A stretch of DNA of 64,000 bases from Telopea speciosissima (GCF_018873765.1 NC_057923.1:11606413-11670412), one strand, 5' to 3'. Shown: positions 25,425 through 38,300, counted from the first letter of the stretch. The notes: a model not told the origin generated them from the letters alone. Made by a program: numbers and translations.

Positions 25425-26774
25425 ATGGAGGAAGGGAACCACTTTAAGAAGGGTCTGTGGACGATGGAGGAAGACAAGATTCTGATGGATTACATAAGGG
25501 TAAATGGCAAAGGGCGTTGGAATCGAATAGCCAAGGTCACAGGTGAGGCACTACACCATTAACCCACACATTCTAGCTAATTCTGTTCCTACACAGAAAC
25601 ATTTTCCACCGGAAAGATTGAGTTTTTGTTCTTAAAAACTAGCTTTTGTTGAATGGTGAAACAGGTTTGAAGAGGTGTGGGAAGAGTTGCAGGCTAAGAT
25701 GGATGAATTACCTTAGCCCTAATGTGAAAAAAGGTGATTTTTCAGAGGAAGAAGATGACCTCATCATTAGACTCCATAATTTACTGGGGAACAGGTTAAT
25801 TTTCCATTCCTTTTTTCTTTGATTCAAACATTCTGTAGCTTGGCTGTGTTGGTTTCTTTAACAGTAGAAAGATTCTTTTCTTATGTTCTCAAATTAATTA
25901 TGTTGTTTTGAGGTTTCTTGTTGGCCTTTCTTGCTGTCCTTGTTTGATTCTTGTCCATTTTCTTCTTGTTTTCCTTCTTTAGTTCCATTGCTTGCTTGAG
26001 CTTTCTATATCACAAGCTCTTAGCACTCAATTGGAAGCTAAGCTTATTAGTTAGTCACCCATTTCATGTTCATTCCAACTTCCAAGTATTCAAGACTTCA
26101 AGTGCTATTTAGCCCAAACCAGAGTGGGCTGGTTGGGTGGGTTGTTGACCCGCTGACCCATTTTAACCCCATGGTGGGACCCCATTATGATAATTCACAT
26201 CAATGATTGATGGATTCCTACATTGAAATCTTGGGTCCAATTCAATTTTCACTTATTTGATTCCTTCGGACCCTGTGTCAAATGGGCTGGAGATTTCACT
26301 TCATTGGTTCTCTAACAGAATCTGGGTCTGGTGGAGTTGCATCTTTGTAGATGGTCACTCATTGCGGGTCGGGTGCCGGGTCGAACAGACAACCAAGTGA
26401 AGAACCATTGGAACACATACTTGAGCAAGAAGCTTGGGATCAAGAAGAAAAAGAACAAGGTTGGAGGCCACTCATCACAAAAACCCACTAGAGAATGTAG
26501 AGAAGAAGTGGAAATTCTGAGCAGGCCCCATTCGGACCCGAATCCAAAAGACCCGGGTTTTGGCAACAGTAGCAGCGGAGACATCATACACCAAACCAAT
26601 GAAGGTTCTCAGCTGGAGGGCGTCGACGGAGGTCCAAATGCACTGGTACCGGAGATAAGTGAGTGTTTTGTGAGTTCCTTCTGGTTTTTCCATGATAATT
26701 TAAACCAAGAAACACCTAACTTGGTTGAACTTTTAGCTGGGTATCCGATGGATATGGGTTGGCCCGAGTTGTAG
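25425..26774 (+). CDS. R2R3-MYB transcription factor, GL1/WER/MYB23-like
   Basis: Exons 25425-25542, 25665-25794 and 26351-26774 join in frame to 223 aa, with GT-AG introns at the positions usual for R2R3-MYB genes. R2 has tryptophans W12, W32 and W52 ([13 protein letters not shown]). R3 has F65 in place of the first Trp, as is typical, plus W84 and W103 ([11 protein letters not shown]). The bHLH-interaction signature [D/E]Lx2Rx3Lx6Lx3R is complete at D71-R90, so the protein should join MYB-bHLH-WD40 complexes. The R2R3 sequence ([41 protein letters not shown]) is closest, from memory, to subgroup 15 (GLABRA1, WEREWOLF, MYB23), regulators of trichome and root-hair fate; that role is inferred. 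The C-terminus ends with an acidic/Trp segment ([23 protein letters not shown]) like the short activation motif of that subgroup. Related subgroups (MYB5, MYB82, TT2) cannot be fully excluded. Confidence 0.93.
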
Positions 26775-27813
26775 CTTTCTAATAATTTCTCTCAATCACA
26801 ATTTCACAAGCCCCTCTGGTGCAGGAGAAGTGAACAATAAGTGCATAACTTTTTTCTGTACTTTTTCCTCTTCTCACCGGCATTGCTTAAAAAAGCTGCA
26901 TTCATAGAGTTCTTCTCTCTGAAGTATTTAGGTTTAATTGAAGTGGGAAATCATGTTTCTATGCTCATCTGTAAGCGTCGGGGTCCTCCACTGTCGAGCT
27001 GCTCCTACTACCCTACCGTGTGCGCCCCAGACATAGCAAGGCGGTGAAAAGACTACCTTACCCCTGTTCAAGCGTTTTAGTTTGAATAATAACAAGGACA
27101 AAGTTATAACTTTTGAACCTTATTTTACTAGTGTTGACAATTACTAAGATATTAGATGATGAGAAACAGGTTCAGTCACTACCTGCTCATAGCTAACCTG
27201 ATTGCTATTTGAGACGGAAGATGATGAGAAACAGGTTCAGTACCTGCAAGGCAGGGGAAGAACACAGTAGATCGAGCAGATTCAAAGTAATATAGTACAG
27301 ACCAATGAAACGTAGCGACTCATCATGTTCAGAAGCATAGAAAGGGACTTTACAAAAGTGGGATCCACCTTCTCCTAAACAAACAGTACTGTGTCATTTC
27401 CCAAATCCCAAAATCTCTAAAAATTCTCATACTTGTACCGCATTGGATTTTTATCCTCCAAAGTGCAGTGATCACCGTCCGATGCAAAATGCATTAAACA
27501 GTATTACCATTGTTAGTTAGGGTGACACAATCAACAACTACCTTCATTTTAGTACCTCTAAATAATCGAAGTGTTAAGCATTTAGGCTTACTAGCTTTAG
27601 GGGAAGGGTTCGATACCACAACGGAGTGCAATTTTACACCAATGAGAGGGGAAGGTTACAAATCATCCAATAGAGTTGGGCATTTAATGAGAGAGGGAGA
27701 GGATGTGGGATCCATTGGCCTGCCGGTGGGATGTGAAAGGGCATGCGAAGGATACTGGTATAGTGTGGTTCCTTTTCCCTTAAATTTAGGGGGAGGGAGG
27801 GTTCATGAATCGT

Positions 27814-27962
27814 TATCCTTTCTTGTTATTGAACGGTGTAGTACTGTATCATGTGACACAGTAGAGGCCATGTGACACAATAGACCCCACATGGTGCACA
27901 TGACCTCTGCTACCGTCGCATGATGCAACACTGTTCTATGCAATAACAATAAATGCATAGGA
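27814..27962. mobile_element. Hairpin MITE (family also at 61531-61673)
   Basis: Arms pair ATCCTTTCTTGTTATT..GGTGTAGTACTG with the complement near TGCAATAACAATAAATGCATAGGAT. The centre carries GCCATGTG/CACATGG. The copy at 61531-61673 has the same layout with better-preserved arms. Confidence 0.65.
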
Positions 27963-28472
27963 TAAAAATTCAGGGTTCATTGCTATGCCATGGTGCAGTT
28001 TTGCGATAATAAGATGGAAGGATTATGAATCATCAAATTAGGGTGGGCATTTAATGAAGAGAAAGGATCTGCAAGGTGAAAACAAAAAAACAATCATAGT
28101 TGGCTTGTTGTCTTGTTGGGACTCTTTAAAAGCTAACAATGATCGCTCGTCAAATCATCGTAGATGGAGAGATTCTATCTTCATTATGAGTAAGGAGAAA
28201 CTTTCACCAGCCGAATTTTTCACATTGTGCATCTAAATCCAAAAATCCAAAATTTCTTAACTTGCTATAAAATCTTTTTATTTATTTATTTTTGAATGAA
28301 AAATAGATGGAAATTACTTCATTAATATTGTCGCTAGCATAGCAACAAAGGAAATACATTATATTTATTTTTTCAGGGGAGGGTTCCTTTCGATGATCGT
28401 TTGCAATTTCAAGCAAAGAAGGGAATTACATCCAATTGGAGGTATTTAAACTTCGGGAGAAAGAACTCAATC

Positions 28473-28801
28473 TGGGAGTGTGGCCTACAAATTTGGATCG
28501 TCTACGGCTTGCCTGATCTTAGCAGCCATAGCAACGCCTTAATGAGGCGGGGTGCAATGACCGCTTTGCCCTTGCCCGAGTGCCTTGCCTGAGCAAGGGT
28601 AAGGTTGTCATTGCACCGTGCCTCATTAGTGCGCTGCTATGGCTGCTACGGACAACAGGCCTTAGACGATCCTGATCCGTGGCCTACACCATCACTCCCA
28701 TAAGTCTATCTCTCTCCTCCCTATATGAAAAGACATCTCTACCCCTTATTTTGAGAAGGAGAGAGATAGACACATGGGAGTGCTTGTATAGGCCACACTC
28801 C
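28473..28801. mobile_element. Composite foldback element
   Basis: Outer ends GGGAGTGTGGCCTAC (28473-28487) and GTATAGGCCACACTCC (28786-28801) are inverted. Inside is a hairpin at about 28500-28676 (CAGCCATAGCAACGC / GCGCTGCTATGGCTG). The right part (28690-28815) is related to the MITE at 40154-40300 through TATGAAAAGACA and CACATGGGAGTGCT. This looks like one element inserted in another. Confidence 0.6.
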
Positions 28802-29108
28802 TGCACAGAAAACCCCTTAAACTTTTTATAGGGGGTTGAAAAAACTGGCATTATATCGTAGGAATCTTAACCGTTATTTTTCGAAAATAAACCAACACTA
28901 TAAAACTGATCCCAACTCTATCAAATCCATGGCTTAGAAAACAAACAAAAAAAAAAAAAATTACAAAAAGAGAAAACCAGAAGAACGAGCAACTGAAGAA
29001 ATAAGCCAGACAACGACACCAGAGGAACCCAACCACAGCCAGAAGTCATGAAACTTACCCAGTGCAGTGCACTTCAAAGCGCTTAATTAATTTCTAATGG
29101 CCAATACT

Positions 29109-29243
29109 AAAAAAAGGGCGTACCTCGTACCTAATGCGGCATTGCAGGGCTTGAGGAGGGTTGTAATGTATGTTGCCTTACCCTTGCTTTGCGAAGAAGT
29201 TCTTTCTCGCGATCAGCCGTAGACCAGGTGGCAATGGAGCACC
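29109..29243 (-). mobile_element. Diverged, 5'-truncated SINE
   Basis: On the minus strand the text runs AAGCAAGGGTAAGGCAACAT..ACCCTCC..GGTACGCCC and ends in a T run. This matches the body and 3' end seen in the better copies at 40402-40568 and 42671-42840. The pol III B box is degraded. The family is the Au-like plant SINE group, by recollection of its conserved 3' domain. Confidence 0.55.
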
Positions 29244-29352
29244 CTTAATCTTGCATCTGGGCACAACTTCTAATTAATACAAAGGGGCGACCTTATAGTT
29301 GAGAGTTGATACTGGTCACAAACAAATATCCTTCAAAAACTAAAATAAATTT

Positions 29353-29526
29353 TAGGGAGAAAGAACACTACCTGGGTGCATGCAATATACTGCTTTTGTG
29401 CCCAAACACAGGGGCGAGCAAAATGATCACTGTGCCCCCATGAAAAGCAAAATTTCTCGGCGGTGCGGTGGTCATTTTGCATGCTGGGTAGCATACCACA
29501 TGTGCCCAGGTAATGTTCTCTTTCCC
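29353..29526. mobile_element. Foldback element
   Basis: The left arm GGGAGAAAGAACACTACCTG pairs with the right-arm complement (CAGGTAATGTTCTCTTTCCC). Inner pairs (CAAAATGATCACTGTG / GGTCATTTTGCATGC) are also present. A diverged relative occupies about 21541-21772. Confidence 0.6.
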
Positions 29527-29647
29527 ATAAATAAATAAATAAATAACAAACAAAAACAAAATATGTAGATACAAAATGAAAAAAAAAATTGTAAAGTTGA
29601 AGAATTATTTATAATCATCCACTTGGGATCCACATGGGTCAAAATAG

Positions 29648-29885
29648 AGAATCCAGATCAGCTACCCACATGGGGATGGGTGGGGGGACCGATCTGACCC
29701 CTTCATGGGGCATGCCTCTCAGTCAAAATAGGGAATTCGGATCAGCTACCCACATGGGGATGGGTGGGGACTGATCTGACCCCTTCATGGGGCATGGGTC
29801 CCACACTCGAGAGGCGGATCCCACACCCCCATGGAGGGTTCAGATCTGTCCCCACCCATCCCCAAGTGGGTAGCAGATCTGAACT
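29648..29885. mobile_element. Hairpin MITE with duplicated left arm (family of 21366-21495)
   Basis: The left arm (AGCTACCCACATGGGGATGG) appears twice, at 29648-29706 and about 29730-29793, each followed by GACCCCTTCATGGGGCATG. A single right arm follows at 29829-29885. The arm duplication is recent, judged by near identity. Confidence 0.7.
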
Positions 29886-32250
29886 CATAGATAGGAGAGC
29901 GGTATTAGTGTGGGTCCCACGTCTTATTATGCGAGGTAACACATGCAAAAATCTGCACTCCCGCATTGTGTGCTTCTTTTTCCCTTATTTGAATTGGTAT
30001 ATTATGTACAACTAAATAATTGTAAGGGGATTTTACACACACAAATGCATCATCTTAATGGACCATCACGGCATCACCAGAATATGAAAATGGGAAGTTA
30101 ACACCCAATTGTGATGGAGCCCAGCCCAGTCCAAACTTCAGTTCTGCACACCAAAAAATGCCCAAAATGACCAAAGTTTTTTTTTTTTTTTTTTTTTTTT
30201 CCAAGGAAGAATTCCTCCTCCACTGGTAAAGGAAGTGATCTCATGATTGAACTCTTAAGTTATCATTACACTTAATATTTATGATGTCGAATCTACCCTT
30301 TCCCTTGCCATTCTAAATTCTAATGGTATCGACAACCGATACCCATGGTAAAGGAATTCGGTGAAGAAAAACTCGATCCATAATATAGTAATGTAAAAAA
30401 TATTAAAAGGATAGAGTTTCTATTCACACAAAAAGCCCACAAAACAATTGGACTGATTCTCTTCACTTGACTATCGGTGAAACAAAAGAGGAGACAAAGC
30501 TCCAAGGTCTAGTGGGCCTATATTTTCAAGTGACTGGAGAGGATGACTGGCAAAGTGACATCATATATAGGAAGCTTACTTGCGACCATGGATCGCTTAC
30601 CCGTACGTTTTACATATGGTTAGGAAATAACATGTGCCCTTTTATTTCCATAAGTATCCTAACATATTGTCAGTAAGAGTGCATGAAAGAATATTTATGA
30701 AAACAAAAGGATACACGTCATCATCTAACCATGCGTGAAACACACTTATAATGGTAAGTATTAAGATGGTTATGGTTTATTTATTTGTTCCTTATGAAAT
30801 GGACAATTGTTGTGATATGGTTCCTCTCACACCTACAAATACAATTTATGTGCAGCTCATGGGTTGAAGATGAAGCGAAGAAAAAACCAAGCATGTGCAG
30901 ATTAAAGGTTCTTGAGGAGGTCAAATGGAGGTGGAAATGGGATATAATCGAGTGTGAATGTATGGATCTGGGATGTGGTGGGAGGGATTGCAGTGGTTGC
31001 AACATCCCATGTGGAGCTCACGTTACATTTCCTTCGCACGGTACTAAGTGAAAAGAAATGTTGGAAAAACTTTTCGGATGAACTTCCCAAGAGTTGAAAA
31101 CTTGACTTGTCTACTTTGATGCCATATTTGCTACCATTTCATCAAAAAACTTAACTTATTAAGAAAGGACAGCACAAATGTATACGTCAACAATGGGGGA
31201 ATAAAATAAGCATGGGGGGTAAAAATGTCAAAAATAGTATGTAGAAAAGGAAGATACATTGTTTTGGGTAATTTTGAATTAGACATCTTTCTTTTGGTTA
31301 TTAAAATCAAACATTGAGTAGGTAGTTTGGTATTACCAAATCTAATTTTGAGTAATCTTATAATTTCCGCCCCCTGCCTCCCAAAAAAAAATTTATGAAT
31401 CTTAAAGTGAGTAAACCCTCCTATGATTTGTTGGTAAAATCAGACGGTGACCAGTCGGCAGCTTCCAACTCAGTTCTACCTGCAATAGCTGCCCTGTGTG
31501 AATCTCTTTCCCATATCTTGATTTCCTCTTCTCTCTCTATTAAGGTGAGGTAATCTATCATATAAGGATTTTCTATATACACTTGTAGAGGTGTCATTCA
31601 GACAATCCCTTCATAAGAAGAGAAAAGAAAGGCAAGATTGGTAAGTATTTTTTATCATTTTAGATAGAACAAGAGATGGTGCTGAGATTATAGTAACAGT
31701 CTAAAATTTTGAACTTCTACTTGTATACGTTTTCATTGTTAACTGTGAACTACGCCATAATCGTTTGTTCCCACACTTTCAAATTTCTACACCGATAATT
31801 AGTAGCCATGAAATATAGTTAAAATTCAATTCCAAATATATGATAGAGTTATAGTCCTACATCGGTTTGTTCAGGTCTTTGATGCCTTCATATACTTGAA
31901 GAGCTCTTTTCACTCCTAATGTCTTGAGGTTTTGAATTGAACCTTCCAACAAAAAAACAATTGATTTCATTCATAGGTGTGTAACTTTGTCACTCTCTAC
32001 TCATGTGTAATAGAGTAGAATTCAAGAAATAGTGAAACGTTAAATATCTTGAAGAATGATTGCATAGCCGAGAATACATGGAAACACTTGCCAAACATAT
32101 GGTTGAGTGAGGTCATCATTTAATTTGATCTTCTTGGCATAAGTTGATCAAAATGGACGAAAGAATCATCGAAGTAATTTTTTGGTTAATTTTACAATCG
32201 GGAGATATGCCATTGGCTAAAATAGCTTTTGATGTGATGAAATTTTGATG

Positions 32251-32378
32251 TTCCCAGCAACCAAGGAAATGGGATCTTAAAGGGTATTTTAGAAAATACT
32301 AAAACCAAGGAAGGTATTTATGAATCCAAAGAGGAAGTGAATTATTCCATTTCCTTGGTTGCCAGCAGAGTAGCAGGA
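32251..32378. mobile_element. MITE, diverged relative of 46885-47025
   Basis: Inverted ends around CAGCAACCAAGGAAATGG and CCATTTCCTTGGTTGCCAGC enclose AAAGGGTATTTTAGAAAATA. The same internal order occurs at 46885-47025, with different terminal bases. Confidence 0.6.
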
Positions 32379-33254
32379 ACATTTTTTCCCCTTTTGATGC
32401 GTTGTCTTTCCCTTTGAATGTGACATGTAAAAACTGGCCAAAATGCAAATTCCATAGTTTAAAAAAAAAAACTGAGTTTCTCTTCACCATAACATCCCCT
32501 AGGAGGAGATAAAACCTCTTTATCCATGGGATCTAACGCTCCGATTAGACCATGGGAATTTATAATCCTCAAAAGTAATTGTACCAAAAAATAAAAATCC
32601 TTATAAATAGAGGGTGGGAGATAATAATGATACGTTTACTATTTCATAAGTCCAATCATAATGTTAAATCACTTTGAATGAAGAGATTCTCCCTTCACCC
32701 TGGTGACAAAAACTTTCTCCGGTCAAAATTCTCCATAGTTCCAAAAATTGTCTTTTGAACATGAAAATTCTTTGTCAAATCTACGGGAGATTCAGAATTT
32801 ATAATTAAGACACTAACATCATATTCCTTTGCCTAACCTTTTCCTCTTGCCTTAATTTATTGGATTCATTATTTAATTACCTAAGTCTTATTTGACCTTT
32901 CAATCATCTCTCTTTCACCAAGATAAAGTGCTTTTTTTCATCTGGTATGTCCAAGATAAAGTACAGTGGGCTTTCTTTTTTTTTTGTCATGAATCAGACA
33001 GACACAACAGGTGTCTACAAAAAATATTTCATTCAAAGGTGGCACGTGCATTGATTAAGAATGCAATCGTAAAAACATAGACAGTGACGTCTTTTTATTT
33101 TTTTAGGTGTTGGGTGGACAGTTGAATTCTTAAGTGGCATCGCATTTGAAAGGATAAATTTTCGAATCAAGATGTACAATTGATTCGAAATTTACTTCGT
33201 AAAGTTGAACACTTTTCATCAATTTCATCACAAAAGTTGCTTGACATGCCATAG

Positions 33255-33771
33255 AGGATCCGAATCCTCTACTACCAAAATTCCTACTTTCATCCTACTT
33301 CTAGTAACTCACAGTACGCCACCTCGCCTGATCAGCATCCAATGGATGATATTGAATAAATTCAAAATATTTTAAAAAACACGGAGCCCATTTTGAACTA
33401 CCGATGAACCCCAAAACAAACCCACCTACTGGTTCAAACTCATCCAAACCAAACCATCAACACTCAAACCAAACTAAAAATCCCCTAATCTGAGAACCCT
33501 GCAACCTCTCCAACGGACAGACATTTTCTTCTTCAGAAAACTCAGAAGAGTTCCATTGCGCACATCTCAGTTGATCGTAGAATTCTTCCATGGCGCACTG
33601 AAGACCACGAACGAACGACAGAAAGTGCCAAGGTCAAGGCATAGCAAAGAAAGGGCAAAGTGATCGAGGTTATTAAGCAAACTCAGAAATTAGAGTATTG
33701 GATTTTGGTTCAGATTCTCTTTAACTAGATTAATCTTCACGGGCAAGGCATTCTCTTTGAATTCGTACTGA

Positions 33772-33806
<35 letters not shown>

Positions 33807-34882
33807 AAGTTGTAGATAGGAATCCAAGAATAGAAAAATACTCCTCCTCTGCTTCATCCAAACTGCCAACGGTACACCGGAATTCGTAGGGAGAAAGCTC
33901 TTACATGGCGTAGGGAGAAAGCCCTTAATCAGCTATTGATTGAAGATTTCCCTTCTTCTTAATTCCCATTCTTCTATGGAATGTGACGATTTGATTTTTC
34001 TCCAGGAGATAGCAGAATTTCCTTAGATAAAAAATTGAAGATCTAGAAAATTTTCAGGATAATTTTGGCGCTGGTTCGAGTTATCCAATGAAAAATCTGA
34101 TCAACTTGTCTCTCTTTTTTATAATTTAAATATCTGCAGAAGAAACAAAGGCAAATGCTATATTAAGAACCACCACACGCCATAGTGGGTGATGGCTGTT
34201 CTGAATCTGTAACGTGAAGGAGTTTATCTATCTATATATCTTCTTAAGAGAGAATAGAGAAAGTTTTAAGAGATAAGACAGAAAAAAACGAGCGGAACAG
34301 CCATTACTCTTCAGTGCTCAGAGAACAATTTAACCTTTTTGACCAAAAGTCATAAGACTGAAACTGAAGTTACATTATGTTTGGATGTTTTCCCATTAAA
34401 TTCTGAACTTTCAATTCTTCTATTCTGTATAACTATGGCCTTGCTGAGGTTCTTATCTGATTTATCTCAAATATGGATAGAACAAAGTGGTCAAAGTTCG
34501 AAAGTGCCAAGGTCAGTTCGTTCATGGTCTTCAATGCACCATGGAAGAGTTTTACGATCAAATGAGATGTGCACAATGGAACTCTTCAGGGTTTTCTGAA
34601 GAAGAAAATGTTTGTTCGTTGGAGAGGTTGCAGGGTTCTTAGATTTGGGGGATTTTTAGTTTGGTTTGAGTGTTAATGGGTTTGGTTTGGGTGAGTTTGA
34701 ACCGGTGGGTGGGTTTGTTTTGGGGTTCATAAGTGGTTCAAAAAAGTGTCATGTGTTTTTTTTAAATATTTTGAATTTATTCAATATCACCCGTTGGATG
34801 CTGGTCAGGCTAGGAGACGCACTGTGAGCTACTAGAAATAAGATGAAAGTTGAAAATTTTGGAAGTAGAGGATTCGGATCCT
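33255..34882. mobile_element. MULE-like element with about 400-bp terminal inverted arms
   Basis: The first about 390 bases (from AGGATCCGAATCCTCTACT at 33255) recur inverted at about 34490-34882. They include the GGTTCAAACTC / GAGTTTGAACC stretch, CCTGCAACCTCTCCAACG and its complement, and AAAGTGCCAAGGTCA near both inner edges. Long inverted arms with an unrelated interior are typical of Mutator-like elements and Pack-MULEs. The interior (33650-34480) has no transposase and no gene fragment I can name. The flanks show no clean 9-bp duplication, only a partial GACAT similarity, so the insertion is old or rearranged. It ends about 500 bases beyond the carbonic anhydrase stop codon. Confidence 0.7.
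33777..33807. repeat. (GA)n microsatellite
   Basis: An uninterrupted GAGA run within the MULE-like element. Confidence 0.8.
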
Positions 34883-35376
34883 GACATAGAAGGGGCAAGA
34901 GCAGTTTTGGAAGAAATACCATATCTCCTACCCGTAAAAACTAGAAGCTAATGCACATAATTTTTATTTTTTTTTGCATTATCTAGGAAAAGGGGTTTGG
35001 ACTACAATAAAGCCCAAATTTTATTTATATATAATGAGAATCACAAGGACAATAACACTGTAACGAATTAAGTTGGTAAGGCTCTTTCCACCTCTCAAAA
35101 GGGGTGATAAAGCATGTCCATTAGAGCTTCCAATGCAGTACTGAAGCGACATCCCTTACCTAGTAAAGAAGAGAAAAGCAAAAGCTAGGATCAATTCTCT
35201 TCGACATAACTTCAAAATGAACTAATGAACTGAAGAAAGGAGAAGCTCGATCTCCAATTTTATTTCATTATTGTTATTCGATCTCATAGTTTTAATGCCT
35301 ATAAGATTATTATTCATCAAAGGCAAAAATACAAACACCTTGACGACAAAAAGCAAAGGAGGGTCACTGACTATGT
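34883..35376. other. Likely 3' UTR and downstream region of carbonic anhydrase
   Basis: On the minus strand this follows the carbonic anhydrase stop codon. Nothing else is recognisable. The poly(A) site was not determined. Confidence 0.4.
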
Positions 35377-38300
35377 TCATACAGAGAGAGAGGGTGAGAG
35401 GCCGAATTCAAGTCCCCAAAGCTCAAAAGTTCCATTCACGAAATCGTAGTATCCTCCCTTCAACGCCAAAGTTTTCTTCACCAAACCGTCTCTCACGAAT
35501 GGATAAGTTAGAAGGTTACTCAGTGATACGTTCACCGCTTCCTGCATACAGTCCAACAAACACGAGTGTTACTACTTTAGTTTCTGTTTCTCTTGCCCAA
35601 ATATAGATTCAAAACATCAAAAAATTAATTGTTTCCCTTCCCTAATAGGATGTTCATGGTAGATTGGGATAATCCCAGCACTAACTTGTAGGAAAAATGT
35701 GAACCTAAAAAGATGAAGAAGATGAATAGAAATCATAAACAAACAATCACACAATGCATATAAGAATTTACGTGGTTTGGCAAGATTGTCTAGGTCCATG
35801 TTGAGATGAAATATGTTTCTCTATCAATAGAGAGTAGGGTTACAATCGTTCATCCTTACACCTAAGGGTGTCAAAACCTAAATTGAACCGATCAAACTGG
35901 CCCAGCCCGGCCTGATTGAGCCCGATCCAAATTGAACCGAGACCTTATCGGTTCAGTTTCATTTTGTGGGTTAGGGCACCATTCGGTTTGGGTTAAACTG
36001 ATAGGCCACTGATGGGACCATACTTGAACAGAACAGAACATTGAAACCGACCCCAAACCCTAGAAAACCCTACCTAATTCATACCCAAAACCAATCGATC
36101 TATACCTGATTTTCAAACCGAATTAAAACCGCTAACATAAAACGAATCGAACCAAGCCGAAAACTGAAAAGTTCTTATTGGTCCGACTTTGATTTCCTTA
36201 AAACTCACACCAAAATCGAAAAACCAAATCGAACTGCCCAATTGACACCCTTACTCACACCTCTAGATTAATTGCTGAGAAAGAACCATCGCTACAAATA
36301 TATATAGTGAAATCCTACTTTACCAAATCAGATTAAACACCATGCAAGACCCAACCAACTGACCCAATTGAATGTTAGGTTAAATTCGTGTGAGTGATGG
36401 GTGAGATTTTGGATCGTGTGCTTGGTGTAAAATATTGAATTGTGCACTTCAAAATACAGTTTTACTGCCAGACAATAAGTCGAAGTGGTTATCATGTAAT
36501 TAAGTTAAAAGTACATAAAAGAAAAGAATATGATAATGGAACCGAGGGGATTAACCTTTTCGCATTGCGTGCATAAGTCGACGAGAGGCAGACTGCCGTT
36601 CTCTGACTTCACCTTCGCTTTGGCCGGTGAGCAGATTTTTACCCACGATTCTATGAAATCACTGCACATCCAAAACAGCCAAGACCAGTTTACCAACTAT
36701 TGAGTGCTGATCGATTTTCTTTTTGGGACTTAAACCCAAAAATGAAATTTCTAAGGGGAAAAATAAAAAGAGAAGGTCAGGCTGTGTGGACTGCACCAAT
36801 GCAGCAGCACAGATGAGCCCACGTTTAGAGGTATTCAATATGGGTGGGATTTTTCATTTTATGGTCATTTCACCTTTCAACACAGCATAACCTGATCGAA
36901 AAAGATCCTGTGCATCTAGGCAGCCGGGCTGCATGTGCAGCGCCAGGCTCAAGGCAGTGCACTTTGACCGCCTTAACCCTGCACATGTAACCCGGCTGCC
37001 CAGATGCACAGGAGCCAGGTCCTAACCTGATAACCTTCTTTTTCCTTTTGCAGTAATACACATGAAAGAGGGTTCGCTTTATAAATGGCGTAGGAAAGCA
37101 TCAACGAAGAATGATAAAATGGCTTGGTGCAGAGAGGGGCAGATTTATGAGAGAGAGTTTCCTTTCCATGTGACAGAGGGAACACACCAGTGAAAAAGAT
37201 TAAAATGGTTTTTCTATACAAAGAGGGGATGAGAAGTCATTTCATGGGAATCCCATTTCATTTGAGGAGAGAATGTAGAAAAACTTTTCCAAATACCTAA
37301 TTTAGTTTAGAGCTGTACCCGCACTACCAGAAATCTAACTATAGCAAAGGTTTTTGACGTGGGTGACCTGGCTTCCATCGGCCATGTGGTGGGATCTTAT
37401 GGTTAATTCAACAATTCATGGTTAATATAAATGCCAACTGGTGCTGTGTGTGTGTGGTTGTGTACTTGGGTTCAGACACAGTCTGGTGTGAAAAGACCGT
37501 CACTTCTCTGAATCTTTCCATTTTTTAGGTTGTACGGTAGTCTTTTTGCATAGGGCGATATCTAGGCGCAGATACACACCCACACACAATACCGATTAAC
37601 GTTTCTTTTCTCAATAACAGATTAAGTAGTTTTTTAAAGGTAATAGTATTGCCTGAAGTATGAAGTATCTCTTATCCAATAGTAAAGTTGTAAACAACAT
37701 AATGTTTGGGGGACCTGAGAAAACCATAACACACTCCCAATATCAGTATTCGAAACTCAGTAGACAAACCTTTTTTTTTAGATAAAATTTTCTTCTACTT
37801 GTAAAGGTCAGTTCACACAGCATCCTAGGGTTCAAACCTGACCTAAGATTTTTGTATGTTAAGAAAACTGAGTCTCTTTTTTTTAGAAGGAAAGAAGAAA
37901 AAAAGATAAAGGACTTACGTAGAACTGGGGCCGTCGTCAGGGAAAGACATGAGACCCTTTATCCCACCACAACAGCTGTGTCCGATGACCACGATGTTTT
38001 CTACCTGGTGGAATCAACCAAAAACAAAAAATGAGTATTGATCATAGGTCACCCTACCTATATATATAGGAGAGAGTCCCACAAATAAATGGTTATTATG
38101 TCCTCTCGGAAAGGAGGTGAGAGATTCCACCCTTAAATATAATTTTGTTTTTGTTTCGTAAAACCCTTAAATAGAGAGCTTAAGAAAAGCTATACTACTA
38201 AAAGGGCAAAGAGGAAAGAAACGAAAAAGATGCCCAACTATGTCTATTTTGGGAGTTGGGTATTCTGTATTGAAAAGGTTCTTGTGTGGAATCGGCTACA

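Larger units (their letters stand above)
26775..33240. other. Spacer between MYB and the MULE-like element
   Basis: No gene is recognised. The first few hundred bases should hold the MYB 3' UTR. The rest is a patchwork of small elements listed separately (27814-27962, 28473-28801, 29109-29243, 29353-29526, 29648-29885, 32251-32378). An 80-bp diverged tandem duplication lies around 27160-27240, and a poly(T) tract at about 30178-30200. A sequence like the plant snRNA-gene upstream element (AGTCCTACATCGG) lies near 31853, but no snRNA follows it. Confidence 0.5.

Noticed and set aside
31850..31880. USE-like AGTCCTACATCGG, as in plant snRNA promoters
   Set aside because: No U-snRNA sequence follows at the expected distance, and the same word is common at the start of plant repeats. 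The similar word at about 56490 (minus) was rejected for the same reason.
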